From: Sceloporus undulatus | Lineage: Eukaryota > Chordata > Lepidosauria > Squamata > Phrynosomatidae | DNA: 64,000 bases | Direction of reading: 5' to 3' | Assembly (NCBI RefSeq): GCF_019175285.1 | Contig: NC_056523.1 | Location: forward strand, 121,295,657-121,359,656 | The notes under the pieces: model-generated | The model's input: only the letters and a program-made list of their open reading frames with translations | Told to the model about the DNA's origin: nothing | The model's database searches: none | In this document: piece after piece, positions 1 to 11,935 of the stretch | Position numbering within the stretch: the stretch's first letter is position 1 | Layout of the letters: the number at the start of each line of letters is the position of its first letter | Made by a program: the position numbers and the translations under genes

Positions 1-61
1 TGTTGTTGTGCTGTGTCTGTATGCCAAGTGGTTTCCAACTATGGCAAAACCCAAGGTGAAA
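1..61 (-). repeat. Sauria-type SINE 3' tail fragment
   Basis: The first 60 bases read as the reverse complement of the Sauria SINE/BovB 3' end: a TTGTTG start, then a TATGCCAAGTGGTTTCC stretch and CTATGGCAAAACCCAAGGTGAA-like sequence. It is cut by the window edge, so the tRNA-like head cannot be judged. Confidence 0.6.
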
Positions 62-389
62 AAAAGGTCTCGAACAGATCAACCAGAACATCTCCTGAAC
101 TAAGACTAAAAACGTGCAAATTACAGCACTTTATAAAAAAAGTCTAATAATAATAATAATAATATCATAATAATACTACAGTGTGCCTGTGCCAATGAGG
201 ACACTATACCTGGCTTCCAGTATGAGGAAGCTGCGTGGGGGAAAAACAATGGTCACACACCCATGGCGCATGCACTGCCATGCCATTACCATGCCCCGTC
301 ACTCCAGATGTCAGCTAGATAGATCAAGCAGGAGGCCAGTTACAGTTTCAGTTGATATGCCAAGCTGCCCCCTCCGGAACCTGAAGACC

Positions 390-1108
390 TGATAGTGCAT
401 GCGCTAGTAACTTCACATCTTGACTTTTGCAATGAGCTCTACATAGGGCTACCCCTTGCACCAAGTGTGGAAAACTTCAACTAATTCAAAATATGGCAGC
501 CAGAATGGTCACTGGAAGATCTAGAGGTGACCATATTATACCTATACTAAAGTCTCTTCAATGGCTGCCTATTAATTTCTGGGCACAGTGCAAGGTCCTG
601 GTTATAACCTTTAAACCCTTCATGGCCTGGGTCCAGCTTACTGACAGGATTGCCTTCTCCCACATAATCTGCCCTGCACACTGTGGTCCTCTAATAAGAA
701 CTTAATGATGCCAGCCAAAACTAGGCTGGCTGTGGTTACTCAGAGAACAGTTTCCTCGGCTGCTTCCAAGTTATGGAATAGCCTGCCAGAGTAGATCCGA
801 TATATCACCAGTCTTGAAAGCTTTAAAAAGGCAATCAAAATGTATCTCTTCTGGCAGGCCTTTGCAGCATAACATTCCAACAACCCCCTGTCAATTTAAC
901 GAATTATTTAGCAACAGCCCACTGCCTGTGCCCTGCTTTTACTAATTGTTTTAACAATTGTTAATAACTTAATTGTATTTTATTGTGGGTGGGAAGGTTG
1001 GGAGGGTTTGGGATACAATGGACAATAAGACATTTATTGTATGTTTATTGAATTTTATGGATATTTTACTGTTAGCTGCTTCAATCTTTTTGGAGAAGCA
1101 AGATACAA

Positions 1109-1171
<63 letters not shown>
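390..1171 (+). mobile_element. L2-clade LINE, 3' part, with (TTA)n tail
   Basis: This is the 3' end of an L2-clade LINE. Broken frames show the L2 C-terminal signature: a leucine-rich stretch before 'PLAPS', 'ARMVTG', 'DHI-PILKSLQWLPI', then 'WNSLPE'-like and 'LESFKKAIKMYLF-QAF'-like sequence near 770-870. It ends at about 1108 and runs into roughly 20 TTA units. The copy is 5' truncated and decayed, with several stops and small indels. A closely similar segment occurs at 32266-32795 and, antisense, at 6437-7870. Assignment to L2 rests on recalled family features, not on a search. Confidence 0.75.
1109..1171. repeat. (TTA)n microsatellite
   Basis: About 20 uninterrupted TTA units form the 3' tail of the preceding L2 fragment. 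Confidence 0.95.
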
Positions 1172-1172
<1 letters not shown>

Positions 1173-2329
1173 GTGTGTGTGCATCAAATATTCCCCTTTA
1201 ACAAATTACAATGCTTATTAGAACCCTGCCTCTGGAACTCCTGTATGATCCTGACACAGTATAGTTGGGTTGATCCCTAGACCGAAGTTATTCTGGCCAT
1301 AATATATCTCTCCTTTGAGCTAAGTACAGAAATTCCACTAAAGTTCATTGGTTGTGGCTTCCTCCCTAGATCCCAGTAGTTTGGGTAAAAATACTACTTT
1401 CTCAAATGCTTTTAAAATGTCCAATTTTTTTCTCTCCTCCCTGCACCACAACTTCCCCTCTTCATTTTCACCTTATTCAGTTGCTACAAACTGTGCTGAA
1501 ATTGCAATAGTAGTTTGCATTCAGCTCAGAAAGAGGAAGAAGAGAGAAGCGGCAGAGTCTTGCTCTTCCCAGTAGGCTCAGGAAAAAGCAAACAGCTGCA
1601 GTCTTTCCTAGCTTTATAACATACTATCCTATTCTGGGTGACTCCAAATTGCATCTTGAGGTGGGCATCAGGTACTCTCTCTTTCTCACAGACACTAGAC
1701 TTGCACAACTGTGATTTCCTTTAAAAAGAAACAATATTGTAAAGAAGCATTCTTGATTTGAATGTTTCAGTTTTGATTTTGGGGAATTTGAGGTTGCGAA
1801 TTGCATGAACCTTTTAAGGCTTAGTTTAACTGGTTTTCTTCTCTCCACCCTTACCTTTTGATTTATTTGTAATATGTGTGTGCCAGAGCTACAAACTGCC
1901 AGAGAAAGGAAACTGTACCTTGTAGGGATTAGCTATTGGGAGATATTTTAATGGCCCAAAACGAATTGGCAGAAAAACCCAGCACCTGGCCACTTCGGGG
2001 TTGTGCACATGACACATGTCTGAAAAGCAGCTGGAAGCCACATGGGGAGCACTCCAAGAGAGTTCAAACCCAGAAGAGCTGGCACAAAAAGGAGTGGTGA
2101 AAAGCTGCTCCTGCCAGTGGCTGGGTTGGAGACCACTGTGGCAGCCTGGACCAGGATTGGATCCATACAGACACTGCAGTCCTGTGCCAATTGGGGGACA
2201 TGGTGCTGAAGCAGCCAGGGGCTGCTGCAAATTCCTAATCTGCCTGACCCAGCTGTCTACTTAATCTCTATTTGAGATTATTTTTTCTCTACAGAGCTAT
2301 GTTCCACATACGTTAACACTGCAGTCACA
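1172..2329. other. No recognised feature
   Basis: Mixed-composition DNA with only short chance frames. I recognise no repeat family or exon here. Confidence 0.5.
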
Positions 2330-2424
2330 CACATACCAACTTAGAAGTAAGTCTCAATTAGTTCAGTGGATATACACCTAGGTAAACCTGTACAAGACTG
2401 TAGTCTCAGACAGACTAAAAGGGC

Positions 2425-2680
2425 ACACAGAATTTTCTGAGCAGGAAGCATAGTTTTTCTACACATAATATCTCTATAAATATTATGTTCTGTACAGAAA
2501 ATGATATTTCTTCTGTAAAATGCTCCATGTGACTTTTCCTGTGCAAAACCTAGCATTTTGTTTCCAGAAAATAATATTCTGCAGAAATTTTTTTTTGCAG
2601 AAAATGTTACAAAATATGTGAATTGTGTACAAGAAATGCTGAACTGCAAAGATACTCATCAATTCAGCATTCTTCTCCTT
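2425..2680. repeat. Unclassified dispersed repeat with iterated GCAGAAAA motif (copy 1)
   Basis: The segment iterates a half-palindromic motif, TTTTCTG/CAGAAAAT, in both orientations (for example ACAGAATTTTCTGAGCAGG, TGTACAGAAAATG, TTGCAGAAAATG). It ends with a GCTGAACTGCAAAGATACTC stretch. Related sequence with the same ending lies at 13085-13275, and a third, looser copy at 46010-46185. I cannot name the family. It may be a MITE. Confidence 0.5.
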
Positions 2681-2718
2681 AGGGCTTCCCAATAATTGAG
2701 AAACATGAGGCTCTTCTA

Positions 2719-2768
<50 letters not shown>

Positions 2769-2780
2769 NNNNNNNNNNTT
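2719..2780. repeat. (TTA)n microsatellite with 10-N assembly gap
   Basis: A run of TTA units is interrupted by exactly ten N at 2769-2778, followed by TTATTG. The true array length is unknown. Confidence 0.9.
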
Positions 2781-4777
2781 ATTGAATGTCCCTCCCATCA
2801 TTGCAAATTAGTAAGGTAAGTGGCTATTATTAAAATCTATTACACTGGAATCATTATGTGAAAAAAAAATATTTCTATACTTCTAATAATCAATTCATTT
2901 ATTGTACACTAAGGGCCTTAGCAGTCAGGCCAGGACAGCATAGCTGAGCCTGTGCTATTCTGGCCCTGGTGCTCACCTGGGTTGGTCTTGAGGTCAGTGT
3001 GGGAATGGGTAGATGTTTGTGCACCCATTCCTCTACCGACCCGGAACACACTACCAGCACATGCTCTTTATTTGCTGTGCCTTTGCTCATACTCAGAAGC
3101 CCTCCATCTATTTGATATGGAAATGGGGCACCTGGCTGCATCCATGTGGTCAGGCATCCCATTTTCATGTCAGACATGATGATGGGGGCTTAAAGAGTAC
3201 AAGTGATGGTTCAGCATGATGAGTAGCATGAAAGGGCATCTAAATAGCTAAGGTTTGCCATGACGTTTCCAGGAAACTAGCAAACTAGCTGTCAAATTAC
3301 CTCAGAATGAAGGCTATTTACTACTATTGGGCCAGATCCACTGGATCCACATCCAGTCTGGATGGACTGGTCCCAATCTTGGCCCTAGGATTTTGGTCTA
3401 TGTCATCTGGATCTCATCTGAACAGGGGGAACATGGGCCTTTTAGCCCATGCAGACAATCTCTAAGAAAGCAATCATGTCTGTCTTTGGCTGATTTGTTC
3501 CCCACAGAATCTGTGACCCCAGTTAAAATACTACAGCCCCCACACCACTTATTATTAAGATAAACCACATAGTCAAGAAAACTATTCTTCAGATATAGGA
3601 GAATTCCCTTCCTGCTCAAGATGTGCTTGTCCTACAGCTGGTTTTGTCTCACTTGGTTTAGATGATTATGACTGCAGTCTTCATGTGGCACGTTTGTTTG
3701 TTGTTTCCATTTAGCAGTGGCTGATTACACAGACAGCTTTTTCAACATTAATGGCAGTAACCATGTAAGAGGTTTGCTTTTGATGTACTTATCACCAGCC
3801 GAGTGGCTCATCATCAGTAAATTGTTCCAATCCATCCACAAGTCCCATCACTTTAAATGGATTGTGGATTGCCTTGCATGTCAAGAACTGCAGCATATAA
3901 GAGTTATCTGGAAACATTGCACTCATTTACACAATTAAAGCTCAGAACACAAAGGTAGACAAAAGGCAGAAGTGTAGGTCTCAAAAATGTACTTTCTGTA
4001 ACTTGCAAACGTCAATATACACATGACAGGACAAGTATTTCTTGGGATTATAGGCAAGAACAGAGAAACTCTTCCTGTCAGCCAAAACTTCAACCAGTGG
4101 AAGTATCATGAATGGTATTTATTATCCATTCTATGCCTCCCCCCTTCTCCCCAATAAAACTAAAATTTTTGAAGCCCTAAATTTTGAAAACTGAACATTG
4201 TTATTCTTTTATGTCAGGCAGCCTGACTGCCATTTGTGGTTTCCAGCATTTGTTTCTTTAAAAACATGATTTACTGGTATGCTTTGTGAAACTTTTTGTG
4301 CTTCAGGTTGTCTACAGGTCTGTAGAGTATAAGAGTTAATGAAGATGGATGAGCTGTTCAACTTTGGGCTACGCTTTTCACTTTTCAATAACAATGCCAG
4401 AATAAAGGGACAAGGAATAGGGTGGAGGGAAGAAGAGAGGGTCTGAGTCTGTTGCAGAGTCTCATATATACTTCCTAAAGAACTGTATGTTTCTGTTGAG
4501 CCACACTTTTATTTTCTAGCTTGAAAGATCAATTTATAGTACTTGCACTTTTTCTGTACTGAAAGATGTGGACATCTTTTCCATTGTTGAGCATGGGCAA
4601 ATTGCTCTGTGGTTCTATGTAGCTTTAAAAGTTCCAAATTCTGGAAAAGGTGAATTGTCTTTTTCCTGGCAGCCTACATGGGAATATGAAGGAGAAAAAG
4701 AAATCTGAAAAGGGGGAAAGGGAGAGACAGGCCTACAAACTACAACTGTACTTTTGTGAGAAATTTAGCCTTCTCTG
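2781..4777. other. No recognised feature
   Basis: I see no supported gene or named repeat. Short frames around 2900-3200 and 3330-3940 have no recognisable motifs. Confidence 0.45.
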
Positions 4778-4778
4778 G

Positions 4779-4998
4779 CTGCATCTACACTGGAGAAATC
4801 ATCCAGTTTGACCCCACTTTAACTGCCATGGCTCAGTGCTATGGAATTCTGAGATTCATAATTTGTTGTGGCCCTAGAGCTCTCTGACAGGGAAGGCTAA
4901 ATGGCTCACAAAGCTAAAATTCCTAGAATTCCATAGCATTGAGCCAAGTCAGTTAAAGTGGTGTCAAACTGGATGATTTCTCCAGTGCAGGTACAGCC
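4779..4998. mobile_element. Palindromic hAT-like MITE (subfamily A)
   Basis: A near-complete inverted repeat of about 220 bp. The left arm (CTACACTGGAGAAATCATCC, then TTTAACTGCCATGGCTCAG) is mirrored on the right by GAGCCAAGTCAGTTAAAGTG and GGATGATTTCTCCAGTG. The centre carries CTCTGACAGGGAAGGCTAAA. The same family recurs at 4999-5115, 25741-26165, 27304-27450, 33040-33256 and 41046-41270. It has no coding capacity, so it would be a non-autonomous DNA transposon. The superfamily is my inference. Confidence 0.7.
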
Positions 4999-5115
4999 CC
5001 TGTCAGAGAGCTCTTATGCCACAACAAACTACAAATCCCAGGATTCCAGAGCATTGGGCCATGGCAATTAAAGTGGTCTCAAAGTGGCTTGTTTCTGCAA
5101 TGCAGACACAGCCCT
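4999..5115. mobile_element. Second, half-length copy of the same palindromic MITE
   Basis: Directly abutting the previous element is a right-half copy that begins at the central CTGTCAGAGAGCTCTTATG and ends with GTTTCTGCAATGCAGACACAG. The left half is missing. Confidence 0.6.
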
Positions 5116-6436
5116 GCACAATGAATCTATTCCAGCTATCCAAGGAGCTAGCTATCCAAGGGATTAACTCCAAACCTAAAATAGCTCATTTTTTATTCAG
5201 ACTAAGACTTCCACCACATAGGCAGGCATGTGAGTATTCAGCTGCCCCTGATGATAGCCAAAGACTTTGGTAACAGGAGAGCGTGCCCATTCTGTGTGGC
5301 TTTGTGTCCCTACATATTCTTTCAAGACATAGGAAAGGCTCTGAACTCCCCCTAATATGAGTAAATAACTGAATTGGGAGCTGAAGTAGAAAAGAATTTT
5401 CTGGAACAATTTTGTAGGCACAGATCAGTTTGTCCTGATTTTGCATTTACCTGCTGGAGAGATGTAATCAACATACTGTATGATTTTCATCTTATCTTCT
5501 GGAATAGACCTGATATGATTTTGGAAAGCGAGCAATGTACAGAAGTATAAACTGAATTTATTACATTGGGTCATGACAAATTTTTATTAATATTAACTGG
5601 GTGGCATATTTATATCAACTGAAGAATGTTGAGGCATCAATATCAACTGAGATACAATTATTAAATTATTTATGCTACATAAAACTAAACCAAAAAAGAT
5701 TTCCCTCTTCCAAGAGACTGGTGTTACAAATCAAGCAACATAGAAAGAAATTAAAACTGCTAATTATGGTACAAAAGAGGAAAGAGAACAGGAATTAAAT
5801 TTTTAAAAAACTGGCCTTTCAACATGTTCTGGAACAATAAATTTCAAGATAATTTGAAATCTAATCTGTTGTGCATTCTTTAATGTGTTTTGTTCATTTA
5901 AGAATAATGACATAAAATCAGTTTGTAAGTCTGCTTGTTTAATTGAGGAGATTCATAGACATTCTTGGAAGAAAATATTCACATAACAGACCATTCTTTT
6001 TAAGTAGTTTACTTAATAGATTAGTAACTAAAGCTAAGCAGCTTGATCCTATGCATTTTCTGTCAGGTATAAGTGCCAATGAATTAAGGCTGTAGTCCTC
6101 TGTGAGTCTGATCCCTCAACTATCATCAGGCCAGTCCATGAATGTGAAGCAGAGAGAAAGAAAGAAAGCCCATTTCAACACTCCTGTGAAAGGCCAGCAT
6201 CATCCAGATCTCTTGACCTTGAAGCAGACCCATCTGGTTGTTATAGGAATTACCATTTCACTTGAACAACTATACCTGGGCTTGACCGTCATCCTTTGTT
6301 CTCCCCAGCCCATTTTCTCCATTTTTACTTTGAAAGTATGTATAGTATCTGCACTGGAAGACTTTTCAGATGAAGAAGGGGAGAAATTATTTCAAGTGGC
6401 AGGTAGATTGTGGTGGGGAGGGTGGGGAGGAGAGAG
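5116..6436. other. Mostly unrecognised AT-rich DNA
   Basis: No gene is supported. Near 6040-6100 there is a short stretch resembling the common squamate 'ATCCTATGCA...' repeat end, too degraded to annotate confidently. Confidence 0.4.
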
Positions 6437-6439
6437 ACT

Positions 6440-6462
6440 GCTAATAATAATAATAATAATAA

Positions 6463-6496
<34 letters not shown>
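6440..6496. repeat. (AAT)n(AAG)n microsatellite
   Basis: About seven AAT units pass directly into about eleven AAG units. It is the tail of the antisense L2 element to the right. Confidence 0.9.
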
Positions 6497-6497
<1 letters not shown>

Positions 6498-7870
6498 TTT
6501 ATTTATATTGTCCCGCCTCTCCCAATGGATCAAAGCGAGATTACAGTCAAATATGCAATCAACAATAATTCTAATAACAATTATTTAAAATCACAATATA
6601 AACCATGTGCTATCTAAAAACAATTAATACAATATAAAATCTCATTGATAACCTGAGGTAGACTCCTGATCGGGAGGTAGTATTTTTCTGAGGTCTATAA
6701 AAGATCAGGGGGGTATGCTTGCTGGAAGAGGTGAGTTTTCAACTCCTTTTTGAAGGCATCCAGAGTAGAAATAAGTTGTAGCTCTTCTGGAAGATTATTC
6801 CAAAGTGTTGGGGCCGTAGCCGAGAATGCTCTTTGGTGAGTAGATGTTAACCTCATCTTGGGATGCTCAAGTAAATTCTTCCAAGATGTTTGGAGAGTGC
6901 AGGGCGGATTATGTTAGGAGAGGCGTTCCCTCAAGTAACTCGGGCCCAAGCCATGTAGGGCTTTATAGGTAATAACCAACACTTTGTATTGGGCCTGGAA
7001 GCTAATTGGCAGCCAGTGTAAAGATTTTAGTACAGGTGTTATGTGGTCTGACCTTGAGGTCCCAGTGACCACTCTGGCTGCTGCATGTTGAACTAGTTGG
7101 AGCTTCCAAACTTGGTACAAAGGTAGCCCCATGTAGAGCACGTTACAGAAATCTAAGCGAGAGGTTACCAGTGCATGTACTACCGTTTCAAGGTCCTTTC
7201 AGTCCAGACAGGGACACATTTGGTGTATCAGCCGAAGCTGGTACCAAGCACTCCTGGCCATTGCATCTACTTGAGATGATAACTGTAGGGATGAGTCCAG
7301 GAATTCTCCCAAACTGTGAACTTTGTCCTTTAGGGGAAGTGTGACCCCGTCCAAGACTGGATGGCAAATCTCCCTGCCTGGACTTGGGGTACCTATCACA
7401 AGTACCTCTGTTTTCTCTGGATTCAACCTGAGTTTGTTTTCCCTCATCCAGCCCATTACTGACCCCAGGCAGGCATCCAGAGGAGAGATGCCTTCCTTAG
7501 TCACAGTGTCAGTCGGATTCATGGAGAGATAGATCTGAGTGTCATCAGCATACTGATAACACTGTGCTCCATGTTTCCGGATGAGCTCTCCCAGCGGCGT
7601 CATGTAAATGTTAAACAGCATGGGAGACAGGATGGCGCCCTGAGGGATGCCAGATGTCAGCTCTCTTTTACAAGAGCAACAGTCCCTCAGCCTCACCATC
7701 TGGAATCTTCCCGAAAGGTAGGACCGGAACCAATGGAGCGCAGTGCCACTGATACCTAACTCTCTCAGGCGTTCCAGAAGGATACCATGGTCGATGGTAT
7801 CGAAGGCCGCTGAGCACCAACAGAGTGCTAATCTGGAAGGAAGTTGGTTCTGAGTAAATATCATGGAACT
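6497..7870 (-). mobile_element. L2-clade LINE, RT domain to 3' end
   Basis: An antisense, 5'-truncated L2 LINE of about 1.4 kb. The frame at 7864-7199 (221 codons) encodes an RT fragment with the motif A remnant AFDTIDHGILLERL, the SGIPQGAILSPMLFNIYM block and the YADDTQIYLS catalytic box. 'LNPEKTEVLVIG' and 'LGEFLDSSLQLSSQV' follow. A second frame, 7141-6914, continues the C-terminal part (VVTGTSRSDHITPVLKSLHW, 'LGPSYLRERLS'). The change of frame between them shows at least one indel. The 3' UTR ends in the mixed AAT/AAG tail. The copy is inactive but less decayed than the L2 at 390-1171. Confidence 0.85.
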
Positions 7871-7938
7871 GTACTGTTAATAAGGCTGTCTGTTAAGGAA
7901 TAGATAAGATTGGTTTCCTGCATGAATGGTCAGCTGCA

Positions 7939-7997
7939 TCATAGAATCATAGAGTTGGAAGAGACCACAAGGACCATCCAGTCAAACCCCCAGCATT
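7939..7997 (-). mobile_element. CR1 LINE, extreme 3' end
   Basis: ATCATAGAATCATAGAGTTG, followed by GAAGAGACCACAAGGACC and CCATCCAGTCAAACCCCC, is the reverse complement of the squamate CR1 3' terminus with its octamer-like direct repeats. Only about 60 bp remain. Confidence 0.8.
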
Positions 7998-8667
7998 GAC
8001 CTATCATGCACCTTTTGAAACAAAATGATAACAAATATTTCAGACTATCAAGAATTAAATAGCTTTAATAAAAACAATTAACAAACTGGAAGGTCCAACA
8101 AGGGGAAGAGGGAGAAGGGAATATGTACATGGGGGGGGGGCATCATAGCTGGACCAGTACTCATTGTTCCCAAAGGGATTGAAGGCTTCCTTGGATCTCC
8201 CTGGGCTGGCCCTCCATGGCAGCAATCTTTTACTCCAGTTGGTGAACTGAAAAGTGTGAGCAAGACAAAGGGGCCCCCGTTATCATGCTGTGCCAATGTA
8301 TCACCAGGTGCAATGATACACCATACAGGCAGTTAATCAATTATGCAATTTAGAAGATGCTCACAGTGCATCTAATGGGCTGCTAGCTGGGCAGGATGAG
8401 GGAGGCAATTGGCTGCTGCTAATGGAGTGCCCATGTGTTCATGTGCATGTGTTTGTGTCAGAACAGGGGAAAAAATGTGGTGTGGCTTGTGGCTGCAAGC
8501 ATTATGGTGGGTCTATCTTCACAGCAGGAGGGGGTGGTGCAGATTGTGCATGAGTTGTTGGCCTGTTGTGGGAGCTGTTGGTGCAGTCAACACATTCTCA
8601 TTCTTTACAAATTGAGAAACTCTAAGAGTGAACCAGCTTTTTCCCTCATTCTTCTTTTGGCCTAGAA
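7998..8667. other. No recognised feature
   Basis: Contains a G10 run near 8131 and G/T-rich sequence at 8430-8590. No gene or named repeat is recognised. Confidence 0.4.
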
Positions 8668-8671
8668 TACA

Positions 8672-8892
8672 GGTCCTCATTCACACTACACAGTTACAGT
8701 GCTATGATCTCACTTTAACTGCCCTGGCTGCTTTCTGTGAGATTCTGTGGTTTCTAGTTTAATCAGAGGCCTCAGACTGAAGATTTTAAAGGCCCCTTCC
8801 TAAACCACCAGTTCCAGGATTTCATGAGGTGGAACCATGTATGTTTAAGTGAATAATAGTGCTATAATTTTATAGCATAAGTGGCCCTCTGT
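8672..8892. mobile_element. Palindromic hAT-like MITE (subfamily B), decayed
   Basis: The left arm (CACACTACACAGTTACAGTG, CTCACTTTAACTGCC) and the degenerate right arm (TAGTGCTATAATTTTATAGC, AAGTGGCCCTC) match the 'GTGTGAAAGGGCCC'-ended family seen intact at 51926-52152. Confidence 0.5.
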
Positions 8893-10702
8893 TTTCACAA
8901 GATTCTAAATCATGTGTGGAACCTCCATATAGAAAGCAGATCCTCCACTACAGACCTTCACTCTCCAGTGTGGGTTGTGGGGACAACCAACAGGACCCAT
9001 TGGAGGGGTGGTGTCAATTTAAAGAGATGAACTCCTGAGTAAGTATAAGCTGATTGCACTGAATTATGATAAAACTTGAAAGTTTTCAAAGAAAACTTTT
9101 CACCTTTCTTTATCTTCAGCCCCAAGAAATCACCCCAAAGCACAAATATTTTCAAAAATAGGATTTATTGGACAACGTGAAAGATCATTAGCTACTTTGT
9201 CTCTTGTTCCCTTGCTTTGAGGCATCATATATTCTTCTAGCCATGCATAAATCTAACTATTTTTCTTCCAGTTTATTTTGGGGGAGACGGGACATTAGTT
9301 GATAAACAACATGTTTGGCTTAATAAATATCCCTGAAAAGCAACTCACTGTTCTTGTAAAGGAAATTATATAAATCTGACCATCCGTCTAGCATCTTACC
9401 CTAGAAAAAAGGGGTGGCAGGTGGAGAGCATTCTTTCTTTCATCTATCCCCTTGATCAATGTTGTCTATGGAATATATAGTAAAGGCAGCAGAGGCAGAG
9501 TTCAGCATCCTTCAAAAAAAAAAAAAAGACAGTTCTCAACAGGATGGGCATTATTAACCCCTTCCCTTGGACATGGAAATGCTGCTAGCCATGAACTTGA
9601 TAATCCATGCTTTGAGGCTGCATAACCTGGAGCCAGAAAATCATACCACAGTTCTGGTACACGTTTATGCTCCTCATAAGAGACACATGAAAACAATGAG
9701 TATTTAACACATAACCACTGTGTTCTGTCAATTATCCAAAGAGGCATGAAGAAAGAAAAATAAAATAGTGGTGAGAATGCCAGAGCATAATATAAGGAAC
9801 TGCTTTGTTGTGACTTAGCTACTGTATATATGTCTAGTTCTAACACATTTGCCTGGAGGCAGCTCTCCACCAAGCAGTGTTAAATACATGGCCCTTTGTT
9901 CAGAAAAGCAGGCATCCTGTCACTTAGGAATGAGACCTGCTTATGGACTTCCTAAAACTATGCTATATAACCTGAAGCTTGCAGCCTGTGCTTCATCTCA
10001 GGGAGACAGTAGCTGTGAAAAGTCACAAGATAGATACTCCAATTTGTATAGAGATTACAAGTGGTACTGCAGTGACAACATATTAGTAGAACCATATATA
10101 AATTCAGTATATGGATTGTTTTGGGAATGCAACAGATAGAGTGCGGAGTAAATACTATAGCTGTGCACAGAAAAATACATATATATCACCTTACAATCTG
10201 TCTTGTTGGCTCAAGTAGGAGATTGCCACAGATCAGTGGCTCAATTTTATACTATTGCTTGTGTCAGATCTGAAGCAGAGGGTCAACTCATCTCATTTCC
10301 CAAAGCCTTGGATGGTTTCCTCATTGACCTATATGTCTGTCTATCTATCTAACCAACAAACACCTCTAATTTTTGTATACTAACAAATAAAATTGCCAGC
10401 CACTCTAGAATAAATGAATTTCATAGAAAAGGGAAAAGTTGTATCTGAATATGTATATGCACAGACACATGCATTTGCATACCTGTCTGCATGTGAGTGG
10501 AGATGAGGAGGGAGGGGGGGTCATTGTTTGTTGTCCCTTTATAGAAGTATTCTCATATATGTGCTCTGCAACATTTTTGAAGAACAAGTGTAAAGGTTAG
10601 AGAGAGATGAATAAAAAATCAGGGTTTAATTTAAACTGCTATTTTGTTTGCTATTCACTGAAAGAGCTTCAGATATAGTATTTTTCTTATTCGTTGTTAA
10701 TT
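8893..10702. other. No recognised feature
   Basis: No exon or repeat could be supported. A poly(A) run sits at 9514-9527. The 123-codon minus frame at 9502-9873 has no recognisable domain. Confidence 0.4.
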
Positions 10703-11228
10703 GAGACATCCTTAAGATTCCCTGTCCTCCACTGCTCTGCTTAGTTCCTGTAAATTCATACCCACGACCTTCTTAATAAAGTCCATTGATCTAGCCTTGG
10801 TCTTCCTCTCTTTCTACTTCCCACTACCTTTCCTAGCATTATTTTTTTCCAATGAGTCACTCCTTCTCATGATGTGGCCAAAGTACAACAGCCTCAGTTT
10901 GATCATGTTGGCTTCAAGGGAGATTTCAAGTTTGATGTGTTCTAAAACCCACTCTCCTCGAGCACTAAATCTCAAAAGAATTTATTTTCTTCTTTTCCGC
11001 TTTCCTTACTGTCCAGCTCTCACATCTGTACATGGTAATAGCAAATAAAACAGCTTCTACAATTCTAATTTTCACACTTATTTATATATCTTCACTCTTC
11101 AGGATCTTTTCTAGTTATTTCAAAGCTGCGCTCCCCATTCTTAGTCTTCTGATTTCTTGACTGAAGTCCCTCTTCTGATCAATGTTTGATCCAAGATACA
11201 GGAATTCTTTTACTATTTTAATTCCCTT
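10703..11228 (-). mobile_element. BovB (RTE) LINE, 3' part, first segment
   Basis: Read on the minus strand, the segment at 10850-10920 gives 'MIKLRLLYFGHIMRRSDSLE', the hallmark C-terminal block of BovB. The start near 10703 corresponds to the 'SIKEAI/LQELSRAVED' region in degraded form. The copy continues at 11936-12705 after an insert of about 0.7 kb. BovB supplies the 3' end that Sauria SINEs share, so this is the likely source of retrotransposition machinery for the SINEs in this genome. That is family knowledge, not shown here. Confidence 0.75.
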
Positions 11229-11935
11229 TGTGGGTGGGGCGCTCACACCCTGCGACATATTGGCCACACATGTGTTCCAAATAAACTCTCTCTTGTAGGC
11301 ATAAATTCACAAACACGCTTCACAGATGCTTCAAACTTTACTTAAGAGAATTCACAGGTTCCCACCACTCAAATAAACTTTACAGCCAAAGATAGTTTCT
11401 AGTTTCTTCACTGAGATTCCTCTTTGGCCTCTCCCTTCCAACTGGACCACTTTTCCAGGGTTTCTATTTCTTCCTTGCCTCTCTCGCCGAGACTTGGATC
11501 CTGCTCCCCCTGTTTGGCCTTTGAATTCCATCATTCTCCGTGCAGCATTCCTTCCTCCTTTGGCGCCACTCTCCTTTTTGGGGATACTAAAGTCTCCTTC
11601 CTCTTTAGGGTCAAGCAGCTTTTCCCCTGGGGGTGGCCCAACTCTTAACAAACCAGACTTCTCTTGCAAAGTCCCTGGGCATCTTCCTCTTCCAGGACTC
11701 CTAATTACCTTCTCTGTCCCTGTTCTGACCACCTCTACCCATCCAGCTCTTCTGCCGCTCACCCTTCTCCTCATGCTCTCCTCTCCCTCACCTTTTATCC
11801 CCCTCCCCCAGATCCACATGCCTTCCTCCTGGGCCTCCCCTGGGTCCTCTCCTCTCTTCTATTGCAGTTCTGCCCTCATCTCCCTTCCCTCCTCTCCCTG
11901 ACTACACTCTTGTTATCCAGTTGTTATCTAGCTGA
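11229..11935 (-). mobile_element. LTR-like insertion inside the BovB copy
   Basis: A GC-richer block of about 0.7 kb, starting near TGGGTGGGGCGCTCACACC, interrupts the BovB copy. BovB sequence resumes at 'TTTGTGTAGATTTTTTG'. A TTTG tetranucleotide occurs at both junctions, which may be a target duplication. On the minus strand the right-hand part has A-rich AGTAAAGTTTGAAGC and TGTAAAGTTTATTTG stretches, of the sort found near LTR polyadenylation sites. It looks like an old solo LTR, but the family is not identified. The minus frame of 155 codons inside it has no domain I know. Confidence 0.35.

Noticed and set aside
1109-1171. CRISPR-like or satellite array
   Set aside because: It is a simple trinucleotide microsatellite at an L2 tail. 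No CRISPR-type repeats with spacers exist in the window.
6102-6617. 171-codon plus frame
   Set aside because: It runs through the AAT/AAG microsatellite and antisense L2 3' UTR. No domain and no conserved segment.
11352-11901. 155- and 135-codon frames on opposite strands
   Set aside because: Both lie in the LTR-like insert within BovB. Their composition is biased (Gly/Arg/Lys or Pro/Ser/Leu) and no motif was recognised.
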